DNA of 64,000 bases from Eubacteriaceae bacterium (GCA_021770095.1 JAETRQ010000006.1:62001-126000); one strand, 5' to 3'; shown: positions 53,756-62,523, counted from the stretch's first letter. Notes: generated by a model from the sequence alone, not told the origin. Numbers and translations are program-made.

Positions 53756-53806
53756 AATAATATTATGTCGCCTTGATTTGGGTATAAATAACTATGAGGT
53801 GTTTTT

Positions 53807-54541
53807 ATGCTTAAATCAAATAATGAAAACTTAAAACAAAGTAATGACAATGAACAGGAAGATAATTCCAATAATACGCAAGAACAGGAAGTGAATACTG
53901 CCTCTGCATTTGAAACAGGCTCAATCACTGTTTCAAAAGACGGTCATTTTATTCACTGTTTGACAATAATCGGGCAGATTGAAGGTCATTATATCCTGCC
54001 GAGTCAGAATAAAACCACGAAATATGAACATGTGATTCCTCAGCTTGTTGCTATTGAAGAAAGTAAAGAAATTGAAGGTTTGCTGATTATTCTTAATACA
54101 GTCGGCGGTGATGTTGAGGCAGGATTGGCAATCGCCGAACTTCTTTCTACTATGAAGACACCGACTGCATCTCTTGTTCTCGGCGGGGGGCATTCCATAG
54201 GTGTTCCGCTTGCGGTCAGCTGCAAAAAGAGTTTTATTGTTCCGTCTGCTACCATGACAGTCCATCCTGTCAGAATGAATGGTCTTGTTCTTGGTGTTCC
54301 GCAGACATTGTCTTATTTTGAAAAAATGCAGGACAGAATTGTCAATTTTGTTTCAAATAATTCTAAAATCAGTGATGAGGATTTCCGTAAGTTAATGCTC
54401 AAAACAGGGGAACTTGTTATGGATGTGGGAACTGTTCTTGACGGCGAAGGTGCTGTTCAGTCAGGACTTATTGATGAAATGGGCGGTCTTTGTGATGCTC
54501 TTGATTTTTTGAATAAAACGATTGAGGAGAATGAAATTTGA
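53807..54541 (+). CDS. tepA: ClpP-like protease TepA (YmfB)
   Basis: Cytoplasmic ClpP-fold protein linked to protein export and spore formation (translocation-enhancing protein). A hydrophilic, Asn/Glu-rich N-terminus of about 35 residues precedes the ClpP fold. Nucleophile Ser in [11 protein letters not shown] and catalytic His in TVHPVRM are visible. Length 244 is normal for TepA. As in Bacillus it is followed by a small ylzJ-like gene and a DNA translocase, although here a uppP-like gene is inserted between them. Confidence 0.88.
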   Translation: MLKSNNENLKQSNDNEQEDNSNNTQEQEVNTASAFETGSITVSKDGHFIHCLTIIGQIEGHYILPSQNKTTKYEHVIPQLVAIEESKEIEGLLIILNTVGGDVEAGLAIAELLSTMKTPTASLVLGGGHSIGVPLAVSCKKSFIVPSATMTVHPVRMNGLVLGVPQTLSYFEKMQDRIVNFVSNNSKISDEDFRKLMLKTGELVMDVGTVLDGEGAVQSGLIDEMGGLCDALDFLNKTIEENEI

Positions 54542-54747
54542 TTTTTTCTATTATTAGTGAAAATGATATTTTTTTTACTCCTGCTGCGGCGAATAATAGT
54601 TTGCGGTCAAGTAATCCTTATGATTATATAAGGTGCGGTTATTGTATTGATAACGCATCACTTTTTGGGGGTAAAAATTATGTGGATTTTAACAGCGATA
54701 TTCCAAGCTATCGGACAAGCACTAACTTGGATTTTACCAATATCTGA
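54538..54747 (+). CDS. YlzJ-like small protein (possibly truncated)
   Basis: Short open frame starting at TTG 54538, overlapping the tepA stop (TTGA). The first 38 residues ([13 protein letters not shown], then [12 protein letters not shown]) recall the start and the STDPxDYL motif of YlzJ, and the position after tepA is where ylzJ sits in Bacillus. The middle of the family is missing and the tail overlaps the uppP-like gene by 68 bp. It could be a shortened or decaying ylzJ. Confidence 0.38.
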   Translation: MIFSIISENDIFFTPAAANNSLRSSNPYDYIRCGYCIDNASLFGGKNYVDFNSDIPSYRTSTNLDFTNI

Positions 54748-55540
54748 AAGCGGTCACAGTGCTGTTTTTCATGATTTTTCAAGCAGATTTACAGATGCCT
54801 GTTCAAAGTTAACAGGCGTCATACATATCGGTATTGCAATCGGAATTATCATTGCTTTTTATAAACTGTTTTTAACATTGCTCAAAAACTTTTTCGGCGG
54901 ATGGAATGATTTGTTCCATAAAAGACTTGACGTAAAAAATCCTTCTGCGCAAAGAAGATTTATGTATATGACAATTCTTTCTTTTGTACCAATGATTTTT
55001 TATGTCATTCCGGCAGGAAAGTATGGCAATGTTTATCAACTGTTTCACAGAGTTTCATATAATGGGAATCTTTTGGGCGAGGGCATTTGTATTGCACTTA
55101 CAGGTGTGCTTATTATCACTGCAATCGGCATGAAAGATAAGAAGTCTTCCATTAAAATTCCGCCTTTTCTTCAGGCTCTCATTATCGGCGTTATTGCCTT
55201 CCTTACAGTTCCGGTTTCAGGAACTTCACTTGTTGCAGGGATACTTTTTATCGGCATGCTTCTTGGAATGAGTGATAAGATTGCACTCAGATATTCAATG
55301 GTAATGTCTGTTATGGTTCTTATCGTAATGGGAATTGTTGAGATTTGTATCGGTGTGACAGATGTTAAGGCAGTGGCTGTGATTCTTGCTCTTGTTGTTT
55401 CAATTCTGTTCTCATTCTTCACGGTGAAACTTTTAATTTTCTTTATAAAGAAAAATTATCTTAAATACTTTGCATGGTATGATATTGTTCTCGGCGGTAT
55501 ATGTTTCATAGTCGGTATATTTGAAATTGTGTTAAAATAA
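54680..55540 (+). CDS. UppP/BacA-like undecaprenyl-diphosphatase homologue
   Basis: Membrane protein with eight helices, of the BacA/UppP family, which recycles undecaprenyl pyrophosphate, the wall lipid carrier. The family motif [10 protein letters not shown] is present near residue 18. However, the second Glu of the ExxxE motif appears as Trp (QALTWILP) and the PGxSRSG loop reads PVSGTSLVAG without the catalytic Arg, so activity is uncertain. I start at ATG 54680, 8-9 bp after GGGGGT; the longer frame from 54647 has no such site. The gene lies between tepA and ftsK. Confidence 0.72.
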   Translation: MWILTAIFQAIGQALTWILPISESGHSAVFHDFSSRFTDACSKLTGVIHIGIAIGIIIAFYKLFLTLLKNFFGGWNDLFHKRLDVKNPSAQRRFMYMTILSFVPMIFYVIPAGKYGNVYQLFHRVSYNGNLLGEGICIALTGVLIITAIGMKDKKSSIKIPPFLQALIIGVIAFLTVPVSGTSLVAGILFIGMLLGMSDKIALRYSMVMSVMVLIVMGIVEICIGVTDVKAVAVILALVVSILFSFFTVKLLIFFIKKNYLKYFAWYDIVLGGICFIVGIFEIVLK

Positions 55541-55552
55541 CGGAGATACATA

Positions 55553-58075
55553 ATGGCTAATAAAAAGAAAACAAATAAAGGAAAACAAAATAAATCTTCC
55601 AAGAAAACCCCTGCAAAGGTACAGGTCAATCAAAAACAGGAAGAAAGAATCAGAGTTGCAGGCATTGCGATATTTGCTTTGTCAGTGATTTTCTTCTGCC
55701 TTGCAATCATTACCGGTGCAGGTGTTTGGACTGTTTTACATAATATCTATGTTGGAATTTTCGGTGTGTTTGCATCTTGCGTCTTTCCGCTTGTCTCAAT
55801 AGTGGTTATGCTTTTTTACAGTTTCAATAATGCACAGACTTCAAAATTAATTGCTAAGAGTATTGAAACTATCATTATGGTTTTGATTATTTCAACATTT
55901 GTTCACGTTGTGTCACACGCAACTGGCGGGGAATTCAAAGATGTTATTTTAGAAAGTTATAATAATGCTCCGGTTTCATTCAACGGCGGATTTATCGGTG
56001 CAGTTTTCGGATGGCTTCTGCTTTCATTAGGCAAAGCACCGGCAATTATTCTTTCAATTGTATTGTTTCTTGTGGATTTCATGCTGCTTACAGGTATTAC
56101 TGTTGCGCAGTTCTTTTCCGGTGCAGCAAAACCGGCAAAGGTTACATATGAAAAGGTAGTTCCTGTAATTAATGAGCGTAAAGAACGCAGAAGAATGAGT
56201 AAAGAAAATATTGATGTTCCGCTTGATGTTGCTCCTCCTGATGAGGATGATGCTGATGTTAAGCCAAAGAAAAGAAGGGCTAAAAAAGAAGTCTTTGACC
56301 CTGAAGAAGAATCATCAGTTCCAAAAGATATAATTGATGAAATCAATGCAACAACTGCGAGAAATAAAAAAGAGCGTGAAAAAAATACTGACCCTAAAAA
56401 GACAAAAACCATTGATGAAATTGTTGAGGATGCTTCAAAAGAAGAGCAGGAAAAGCCGGCAGAAAACTTTACTGTCTCCAAAGAATCAATGGAGGCTAAG
56501 GTTAATGATTACAAATTGCCTTCACCAAATCTGCTTAAAAAGTCAGTTAAAAAATCAACAAAAGACATCAGCGGTGAATTGAAAGAAAATGCACAAATGC
56601 TGATTGATACGCTGCATTCTTTTAATGTTGACGCAACAATAACCGATATTTCACGCGGTCCTACTGTTACAAGATACGAACTTAAACCTGCTGCTGGTAT
56701 CAGAATCTCGAAAATTACAAATCTGGCAGACGATATTGCACTTAATCTTGCTGCCACTCATGTCCGTATTGAAGCACCGATTCCTGGGAAAGCAGCGGTT
56801 GGTATAGAAGTACCGAATACGATTAAAAACTCAGTCTCCATGCGTGAATTAATCGATACGCCTGAATTCAGCCAGCAAAGTTCGCTTCTTTCAGCTGGTT
56901 TGGGAAAAGATATTGCAGGTAAATGTGTTTATTGTGATGTATCGAAAATGCCGCATCTGCTTGTTGCAGGTACAACAGGTTCTGGTAAATCTGTATGTAT
57001 GAATTCAATCATCACTTCTATTCTGTATCGTGCTAAGCCTGATGAAGTCAAGTTCCTTATGATTGACCCGAAACAGGTTGAATTTTCTAAATATGCAGGT
57101 ATTCCGCACCTTCTTGTTCCTGTTGTAACAGACCCAAGGAAGGCGGCAGGTGCTCTTGGATGGGCTGTTTCGGAAATGCTTCAAAGGTATCAGCGTCTTT
57201 CACAGGTTGGTGTGCGAGATATTGAAGGTTATAATAAATATGTCAGCAAGCATGAAGATATGGACTTTATGCCTAAAATAGTCATCTTTATTGACGAATT
57301 TGCAGATTTGATGATGGCAGCTCCAAAAGAAGTTGAAGATTCCGTATGCCGTCTTGCACAGATGGCCCGTGCTGTTGGTATGCACCTTGTAATTGCAACG
57401 CAGCGTCCTTCTGTTGATGTAATAACCGGTCTTATAAAAGCGAATATTTCATCCCGTATTGCACTCACTGTTTCATCTCAAATTGACTCAAGAACGATTT
57501 TAGATGCTTCCGGTGCTGAAAAACTTCTTGGTCACGGTGATATGCTCTATTCACCGATTGGTGCAACAAAACCGGTGCGTGTTCAGGGTTGCTTTATTTC
57601 AGATGATGAAGTAGAAGAACTTTGTAATTTTGTTAAAAATCAGGGCGAGAGCCAGTACGACGAGAATATTGCCAAGGAAATTGAGGCAAAAGCAGTTCAG
57701 GATAAAAAATCATCTCCGTTTGAAGATGACGGCGACAGTGAGCAATTGGATGCTTTGTTCGAAAAAGCAGTTGACATTGTACTTGAAACAGGTACTGCCT
57801 CAACTTCATTCCTGCAAAGAAAACTTTCTGTAGGATATGCACGTGGTGCAAAGATAATTGACCAGTTACAGGATAAAGGCATAATAGGTCCTGCAAATGG
57901 CTCAAAGCCGAGAGAGATACTTATTAATCGACAGCAATGGCTTGAAATGCAGGCTTATTCATCAAGCGGTGAATTCACTGCTGAAAATACTGAGCAGATG
58001 TCGTTTGAAGAGTCACAGACTATTGCAAATGATTCTGATTTTTCTTTTGATGAAGAAAATTTTGTTGAGGAATAA
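55553..58075 (+). CDS. DNA translocase FtsK/SpoIIIE
   Basis: Hexameric motor that pumps chromosomal DNA across the division or sporulation septum. Four N-terminal helices (about residues 35-190), a highly charged linker (190-330), the beta domain, and the RecA-like motor with Walker A GTTGSGKS at 473-480. The C-terminal gamma winged helix (STSFLQRKLSVGYARGAKII) reads KOPS/SRS sequences. The 840-residue length is near SpoIIIE (787). The tepA neighbourhood matches spoIIIE in Bacillus. Confidence 0.94.
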   Translation: MANKKKTNKGKQNKSSKKTPAKVQVNQKQEERIRVAGIAIFALSVIFFCLAIITGAGVWTVLHNIYVGIFGVFASCVFPLVSIVVMLFYSFNNAQTSKLIAKSIETIIMVLIISTFVHVVSHATGGEFKDVILESYNNAPVSFNGGFIGAVFGWLLLSLGKAPAIILSIVLFLVDFMLLTGITVAQFFSGAAKPAKVTYEKVVPVINERKERRRMSKENIDVPLDVAPPDEDDADVKPKKRRAKKEVFDPEEESSVPKDIIDEINATTARNKKEREKNTDPKKTKTIDEIVEDASKEEQEKPAENFTVSKESMEAKVNDYKLPSPNLLKKSVKKSTKDISGELKENAQMLIDTLHSFNVDATITDISRGPTVTRYELKPAAGIRISKITNLADDIALNLAATHVRIEAPIPGKAAVGIEVPNTIKNSVSMRELIDTPEFSQQSSLLSAGLGKDIAGKCVYCDVSKMPHLLVAGTTGSGKSVCMNSIITSILYRAKPDEVKFLMIDPKQVEFSKYAGIPHLLVPVVTDPRKAAGALGWAVSEMLQRYQRLSQVGVRDIEGYNKYVSKHEDMDFMPKIVIFIDEFADLMMAAPKEVEDSVCRLAQMARAVGMHLVIATQRPSVDVITGLIKANISSRIALTVSSQIDSRTILDASGAEKLLGHGDMLYSPIGATKPVRVQGCFISDDEVEELCNFVKNQGESQYDENIAKEIEAKAVQDKKSSPFEDDGDSEQLDALFEKAVDIVLETGTASTSFLQRKLSVGYARGAKIIDQLQDKGIIGPANGSKPREILINRQQWLEMQAYSSSGEFTAENTEQMSFEESQTIANDSDFSFDEENFVEE

Positions 58076-58083
58076 AGTAAAAT

Positions 58084-59949
58084 ATGAACGGATTTCTCCC
58101 AATTAATAAAAAAGAAATGCTCGCAAGAGGGTGGGACAGTGTTGATTTTGTTTATGTAACTGGTGACAGTTATGTTGATCATCCTTCCTTTGGTGCAGCA
58201 ATTATAACAAGAGTACTTGAAAATAAGGGATTTAAAGTCGCAGTACTCAGTCAGCCTGACTGGAAGAATACGCTATCTTTCACTGAGTTCGGAAAGCCGC
58301 GTCTTGGTTTTTTTGTTACCAGCGGAAATATAGATTCTATGGTTGCACATTATACTGCTGCAAAGCGTATTCGCCGTGATGATGCCTACACAGCGGGCGG
58401 AGTTGCAGGCAAAAGACCGGACAGAGCAGTTATTGTATATTCAAATATAATCAAAACTTTATATCCTGACAGTCCTGTCATAATCGGTGGACTTGAAGCT
58501 TCACTCAGGCGCTTTGCTCATTATGATTATTGGGATGATAAAATCAGACCGAGTATTCTGATAGATTCAAAGGCTGATTTGCTTAGTTTCGGTATGGGCG
58601 AAAAGCAGACGATTGAGATTGCACAAAGACTTGATAGTGGAGAGGATATTGCCACAATCCATGATATTTTGGGAACCTGCTATGCTTGCCCTACAACACA
58701 AACCCCTTATACAGGTGTTGAATGTCCGTCATATGAAAATGTGACGGCAAGTAAAAAAGAATATGCAAAATCCTGCCGAATTCAGCAGGATGAACAGGAT
58801 CATATCAGAGGTAAATTAATAAAGCAAAAACACGGCAAGATAATGATTGTGCAAAATCCGCCAATGCCGCCTTTGACTCAAAAAGAACTCGACTGGGTGT
58901 ATTCACTTCCATATATGAGAGCGTATCATCCATCTTATGAAGATGTGGGCGGTGTGCCCGGTATAAGGGAGGTTGAGTTCTCAATTACGCATAATCGGGG
59001 TTGTTTTGGTGCATGCAATTTCTGTTCGATTGCTTTTCATCAGGGCAGATATGTCACTACCCGTTCCAAGAAAAGTATTATGGTCGAGGCCGAGAAACTA
59101 ACGAATATGCCTAATTTTAAAGGGTATATTCATGATATAGGCGGACCAACTGCTAATTTCAGAAAACCATCATGCGATTTTCAGGAAAATCACGGCTTAT
59201 GTAAAGGTAAAAAATGTCTTGCTCCGCAGCCATGTCCTAACCTGAATGTTGACCATAGTGAATATCTTGATATTTTAAGAAGTGTACGAAATATTAAAGG
59301 GGTAAAAAAAGTTTTTATCCGCAGCGGTATCCGATATGACTATCTTTTGCAGGATAAAGATGATACTTTTTTCAGAGAACTGGTTGAAAACCACGTTTCA
59401 GGTCAGCTCAAAGTAGCACCGGAACATTGTTCTGCTGCTGTGCTTGATAAAATGGGTAAACCTCATATCGAGACTTATATAGATTTTTCACGCCGATATT
59501 TTAAATATACAGGCGATGTTCATAAAGAACAATATCTTGTTCCTTATCTTATGTCTTCTCATCCCGGTTCTACTCTTGATGACGCAGTTGAATTGGCTTT
59601 GTTCCTTAAAAAGAATCATATCAGACCTGAGCAGGTACAGGATTTTTATCCGACTCCGGGCACAATATCAACTTGTATGTTTTATACAGGTCTTGATCCA
59701 TACACAATGCAGGAAGTGTATGTTGCCAAAAGTGAAGAGGATAAAAAAATGCAGAGGGCGTTGCTTCAGTATTTTAATCCCAAAAATCATCATTTGGTTG
59801 AAAAAGCACTCAAAAAAGCAAAGCGTTTTGATTTGATAGGTTATGGCAGTAAATGTCTTATTGCTCCGCTTCATAACAGAAGTGTGAATAATAAACGTTC
59901 TTTAAATCAAAGTTCAAAGTATCAAAAAGGTAAGCGTAAAAAAAGATGA
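58084..59949 (+). CDS. YgiQ-family radical SAM protein
   Basis: Large radical SAM protein (621 residues) of the YgiQ family. The N-terminal YgiQ domain (FLPINKKEMLARGWDSVDFV, then DHPSFGAAIITRVLE) is followed by the SAM-cluster motif CFGACNFCSIAFHQGR. A second cysteine group (CKGKKCLAPQPCPN) may bind another cluster. A basic C-terminus (KGKRKKR) could bind nucleic acid. The enzyme's reaction is not established. It overlaps comEA by 4 bp and follows ftsK by 8 bp. Confidence 0.92.
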   Translation: MNGFLPINKKEMLARGWDSVDFVYVTGDSYVDHPSFGAAIITRVLENKGFKVAVLSQPDWKNTLSFTEFGKPRLGFFVTSGNIDSMVAHYTAAKRIRRDDAYTAGGVAGKRPDRAVIVYSNIIKTLYPDSPVIIGGLEASLRRFAHYDYWDDKIRPSILIDSKADLLSFGMGEKQTIEIAQRLDSGEDIATIHDILGTCYACPTTQTPYTGVECPSYENVTASKKEYAKSCRIQQDEQDHIRGKLIKQKHGKIMIVQNPPMPPLTQKELDWVYSLPYMRAYHPSYEDVGGVPGIREVEFSITHNRGCFGACNFCSIAFHQGRYVTTRSKKSIMVEAEKLTNMPNFKGYIHDIGGPTANFRKPSCDFQENHGLCKGKKCLAPQPCPNLNVDHSEYLDILRSVRNIKGVKKVFIRSGIRYDYLLQDKDDTFFRELVENHVSGQLKVAPEHCSAAVLDKMGKPHIETYIDFSRRYFKYTGDVHKEQYLVPYLMSSHPGSTLDDAVELALFLKKNHIRPEQVQDFYPTPGTISTCMFYTGLDPYTMQEVYVAKSEEDKKMQRALLQYFNPKNHHLVEKALKKAKRFDLIGYGSKCLIAPLHNRSVNNKRSLNQSSKYQKGKRKKR

Positions 59950-60338
59950 GTAACAGTAAACGTCAGAGTTTAATCGTTATCGGTTTCGGACTGATAATCC
60001 TTGCAGGCATAATATTGTATTTCGCTTTTTCCATTCCTAAAGTCAATGATGAAACTGTATTGAATAAGACCGTAACAATTTCTGAAACACATAGTACCGG
60101 TCAGAAGATTAGCAATAAAAACGGCAACAGTGAAAGCAGTATAGATTATCCCATAAATATCAATACCTGCACAGTTGATGATTTGGTGACGATTAACGGA
60201 ATCGGAGAAAAGAAAGCAAGTGCAATAGTTGAATATAGGGATGTTATCGGCGGCTATACTTCAGTTGAGGAAATTAAAAATATTAAGGGAATAGGGGATA
60301 AGGTCTTTGATAAAATTTCTCCTTACTTATGCGTATGA
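59946..60338 (+). CDS. comEA: ComEA-type competence protein
   Basis: DNA-binding membrane protein that receives incoming DNA. An N-terminal transmembrane helix (about residues 10-30), a Ser/Asn-rich linker and two helix-hairpin-helix motifs (ININTCTVDDLVTINGIGEK and IKNIKGIGDKVFDKI) are seen. Length 130 is short but complete (Bacillus about 205). It overlaps ygiQ (ATGA) and comFC. Its separation from comEC is unusual. Confidence 0.88.
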   Translation: MSNSKRQSLIVIGFGLIILAGIILYFAFSIPKVNDETVLNKTVTISETHSTGQKISNKNGNSESSIDYPININTCTVDDLVTINGIGEKKASAIVEYRDVIGGYTSVEEIKNIKGIGDKVFDKISPYLCV

Positions 60339-61060
60339 ATATACTGGTCTCTTCATTTTCCAAATTGCTTAAAGCCTTTATTCCTGACAGGTGCAGAATC
60401 TGCGGTACTGTTGTTGAGCTTGATACAAATCTTTGTAACGATTGTCATAATCTTCCATCCATTTTATCACCGGTATGTGAATCCTGCGGTGCTAATGTCG
60501 ATGACTGCTCTTGTAAAAAAAGCAAGAATGAATATAAGCAGATTATTGCTCCTTATTATTATAAAGATTCAATTGTTAAAGGTATTCATAATTTTAAAGA
60601 AAATGATATGCCGTTTCTGGCTAAAGAATATGCACACGATATGGCAGATTGTTTTAATCAATATTATTCAGACATAAAATTTGATTTTATTACTTTTGTA
60701 CCTGCAAGAACATTCAAGAAAAGAGTAAGAGGTTTTAATCAGTCAGAACTCCTTGCCAATGAATTGTCTTTGCTTCTTAATATTCCTGTTAAAGATGTTT
60801 TGAAGAAAATTTCCTATTCAGGAACACAGCATCATAAAACTGCCAAAGAAAGAAAAGCAGATGTTTTTGCAACAATTGATATTAATGATAAATATAAATC
60901 CCAACTTGCAGATAAAACTGTTCTGCTTGTTGATGATGTTAAAACAACAGGTGCAACATTGAATGAGTGTGCAAAAATGCTTAAGATTTATGATTCCAAG
61001 GCTGTTTATGCACTTACCTTTGCCATTACGAACAGAGATAAAAAATCAAAAAATAAATAA
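60335..61060 (+). CDS. comFC: ComFC-type phosphoribosyltransferase-like competence protein
   Basis: Cytoplasmic protein needed for handling of incoming single-stranded DNA. An N-terminal zinc finger (CRICGTVV..CNDC, CESC..CSC) precedes a phosphoribosyltransferase fold with the DKTVLLVDDVKTTGATL loop and RVRGFNQSELLA. Length 241 is normal. I chose ATG 60335, which overlaps the comEA stop (ATGA); ATG 60329 adds two residues. ComFA is not adjacent. Confidence 0.9.
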   Translation: MNILVSSFSKLLKAFIPDRCRICGTVVELDTNLCNDCHNLPSILSPVCESCGANVDDCSCKKSKNEYKQIIAPYYYKDSIVKGIHNFKENDMPFLAKEYAHDMADCFNQYYSDIKFDFITFVPARTFKKRVRGFNQSELLANELSLLLNIPVKDVLKKISYSGTQHHKTAKERKADVFATIDINDKYKSQLADKTVLLVDDVKTTGATLNECAKMLKIYDSKAVYALTFAITNRDKKSKNK

Positions 61061-61065
61061 AACTA

Positions 61066-61094
61066 TTGAAATTTTTTCCGTTAAATGTTATTAT
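61066..61094 (+). promoter_or_regulatory. Promoter of tRNA-Leu(UAG)
   Basis: TTGAAA (61066-61071), 17-bp spacer, TATTAT with extended TG (61089-61094), about 30 bp before the tRNA. Confidence 0.65.
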
Positions 61095-61125
61095 ACACAA
61101 GTTACTGATTCCGTAATTGATAAAT

Positions 61126-61208
61126 GCGGGTATGGTGGAATTGGCAGACACGCAAGATTTAGGATCTTGTGGGAGACCGTGCAGGTTCAAGTCCTGTTAC
61201 CCGCACCA
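61126..61208 (+). tRNA. tRNA-Leu (anticodon UAG)
   Basis: Acceptor arms GCGGGTA (61126-61132) and TACCCGC pair, followed by A and an encoded CCA. The anticodon stem CAAGA/TCTTG encloses TTTAGGA, giving TAG at 61160-61162. The class II variable arm and T-loop GGTTCAAGTCC are intact. Start and end are clear. Confidence 0.96.
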
Positions 61209-61449
61209 ATGACAGAGGATGCTGTTAATGCTTCCTCTGTTTTATTTTGTAACGGACTTGAACCTGTGAAGGTCTGAGCGTGTATAAAACAGTCCGGTGG
61301 ACTGTTTTTAGCGAAGAGCGTGAGGAGGGTACTGTTGCTTTGCAACGGTCGACGAGCGAGAAATATGCAAGGCAATGCCGCAGCATATGGCAAGTCCTGT
61401 TACCCGCACCAATGACAGAGGATGCTGTTAATGCTTCCTCTGTTTTATT
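61188..61449 (+). repeat. 59-bp perfect direct repeat of tRNA-Leu(UAG) 3' end plus terminator, flanking a non-coding segment
   Basis: The last 21 bases of the tRNA and its terminator (61188-61246) recur without a mismatch at 61391-61449, 203 bp downstream. The 144 bp between hold a 10-bp hairpin AAAACAGTCC..GGACTGTTTT (61286-61308), a small GTTGC/GCAAC hairpin (61334-61346), and an inverted copy of the tRNA T-arm (61249-61274). No credible gene lies inside. This accounts for most of the 465-bp gap between comFC and the E2-like gene. Confidence 0.88.
61212..61248 (+). terminator. tRNA-Leu(UAG) terminator
   Basis: ACAGAGGA / TCCTCTGT (8-bp stem with two more inner pairs) followed by TTTATTTT. 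A second identical copy stands at 61415-61449. Confidence 0.85.
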
Positions 61450-61475
61450 ATGATTTCACTGTCGTTTTTATTTAA

Positions 61476-61511
61476 AAGAAAAATAAAAAGAGCATCGTGT
61501 GATGCTCTTTT
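61476..61511 (-). terminator. Terminator of the E2-like gene
   Basis: AAAAGAGCATC / GATGCTCTTTT (11 bp, GTGT loop). On the minus strand it is followed by TTATTTTTC. Confidence 0.85.
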
Positions 61512-61524
61512 GTTATTTAATCAT

Positions 61525-62445
61525 TTACTTCCAAGAAAGTATTATTTCCGGATTTGCAAAAATTTCATCCAGTCTTCTCATAAACGGAACAATATCACCA
61601 TAATCAAGTGCTCTGTGGTCAATTGCAATTGTAATCGGCATAATGAGTCTTGATTCAACTGTATCATTGCCGTTTTCATCTGTAACGACTATAGGTCTTT
61701 TCTGTGCTGCATTAACAGCAAATGCCGTTGTCTGAGGAGGAATAATTTCCAATAATGCACAAAGTCCTTTGTGTTCTCTGTAAATTGAACCAAGGTTAGA
61801 AATCGTTGTTGTACCTTGCTCAATATCATGTTTTGTAAGACGTTCGGTAGTTGGTATTGAATAATACTCTTTTTTTGCCTGTCCGCTTAAAGTTTTTACT
61901 TTATGCTTACCTGTTTTTGAACCATAAAGTCGTCTGATTGCCTGCAGAATTTTGCCTTGTTTGAGTCCCTGAAGTGTGTTGTCCATTGAGACTTCAAACA
62001 TAACTTCATTCATATCGGAATTTTTTGCACGTCTGATACTGTCATTGATAGCATCTGTCATCTGTGACAGTGTTTTGGTACCCATATCGTGCATATTGAT
62101 TGTCATCATTTCTCCGCTCGGCAAAACCATAGGCATTGAAATGTCAATGTTGTCAAAATATTTAAGGCATCCTCTTACGAGTTTTCTGTTGAATACAAGA
62201 TGTGTATTCATTTTAGGTGCTGCTTTCAGCCCTTCACATATGATTTTAAGCATTACAGTATTGATTGTAATTTTCTTTGATTTATCTGTGCATCCTTCAT
62301 TGAGTTTTTTGCAGACTTTGAAAAGTTCTGTTACATCCGGTTCGTATGTAACAGTTGCGTGGGGAATAGTCTCCCAACTTTCAGATGTCATGTTTGAAAC
62401 AATTTTTCTTGCAATTCCAAAATGTTCTTCTTTAACCAGTGCCAA
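61525..62445 (-). CDS. Stand-alone 2-oxoacid dehydrogenase E2-type acyltransferase domain
   Basis: A 306-residue catalytic (CAT-like) domain of dihydrolipoamide acyltransferases, without lipoyl or E1/E3-binding domains. Landmarks are IPHATVTYEPDVTEL, the TTTISNLGSIYREHKG segment, and the active-site region IAIDHRALDYGD (the usual HRxxDG, with Tyr inserted before Gly). No E1, E3 or lipoyl gene is in the window, so it probably transfers acyl groups from CoA to another acceptor. The start is TTG 62445, 7 bp after AGGAG. It has its own consensus promoter covered by two Rex-like sites and lies downstream of a CoA-transferase. Confidence 0.8.
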   Translation of the reverse strand: MALVKEEHFGIARKIVSNMTSESWETIPHATVTYEPDVTELFKVCKKLNEGCTDKSKKITINTVMLKIICEGLKAAPKMNTHLVFNRKLVRGCLKYFDNIDISMPMVLPSGEMMTINMHDMGTKTLSQMTDAINDSIRRAKNSDMNEVMFEVSMDNTLQGLKQGKILQAIRRLYGSKTGKHKVKTLSGQAKKEYYSIPTTERLTKHDIEQGTTTISNLGSIYREHKGLCALLEIIPPQTTAFAVNAAQKRPIVVTDENGNDTVESRLIMPITIAIDHRALDYGDIVPFMRRLDEIFANPEIILSWK

Positions 62446-62494
62446 AATTTTACTCCTTTAATATGTTAAATTATTATATATCTTGATAGACATT

Positions 62495-62523
62495 ATTATA
62501 TCATACGCTCTATTATCTGTCAA
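62495..62523 (-). promoter_or_regulatory. Consensus promoter of the E2-like gene
   Basis: On the minus strand TTGACA (62518-62523), 17-bp spacer, TATAAT with extended TG (62495-62500). The -35 element lies inside the proximal Rex-like site. Confidence 0.85.

Noticed and set aside
55957-56481. 174-residue Ser-rich minus-strand frame opposite ftsK
   Set aside because: It is a shadow of the charged linker of FtsK. Serine-rich composition is typical of antisense to Asp/Glu/Lys codons.
60963-61277. 104-residue open frame running from comFC through tRNA-Leu(UAG)
   Set aside because: It overlaps comFC in another frame and then translates the tRNA. Such frames are artefacts.
61187-61393. 68-residue minus-strand frame covering the tRNA-associated repeat
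   Set aside because: It is the antisense reading of the repeat unit and has no start signal.
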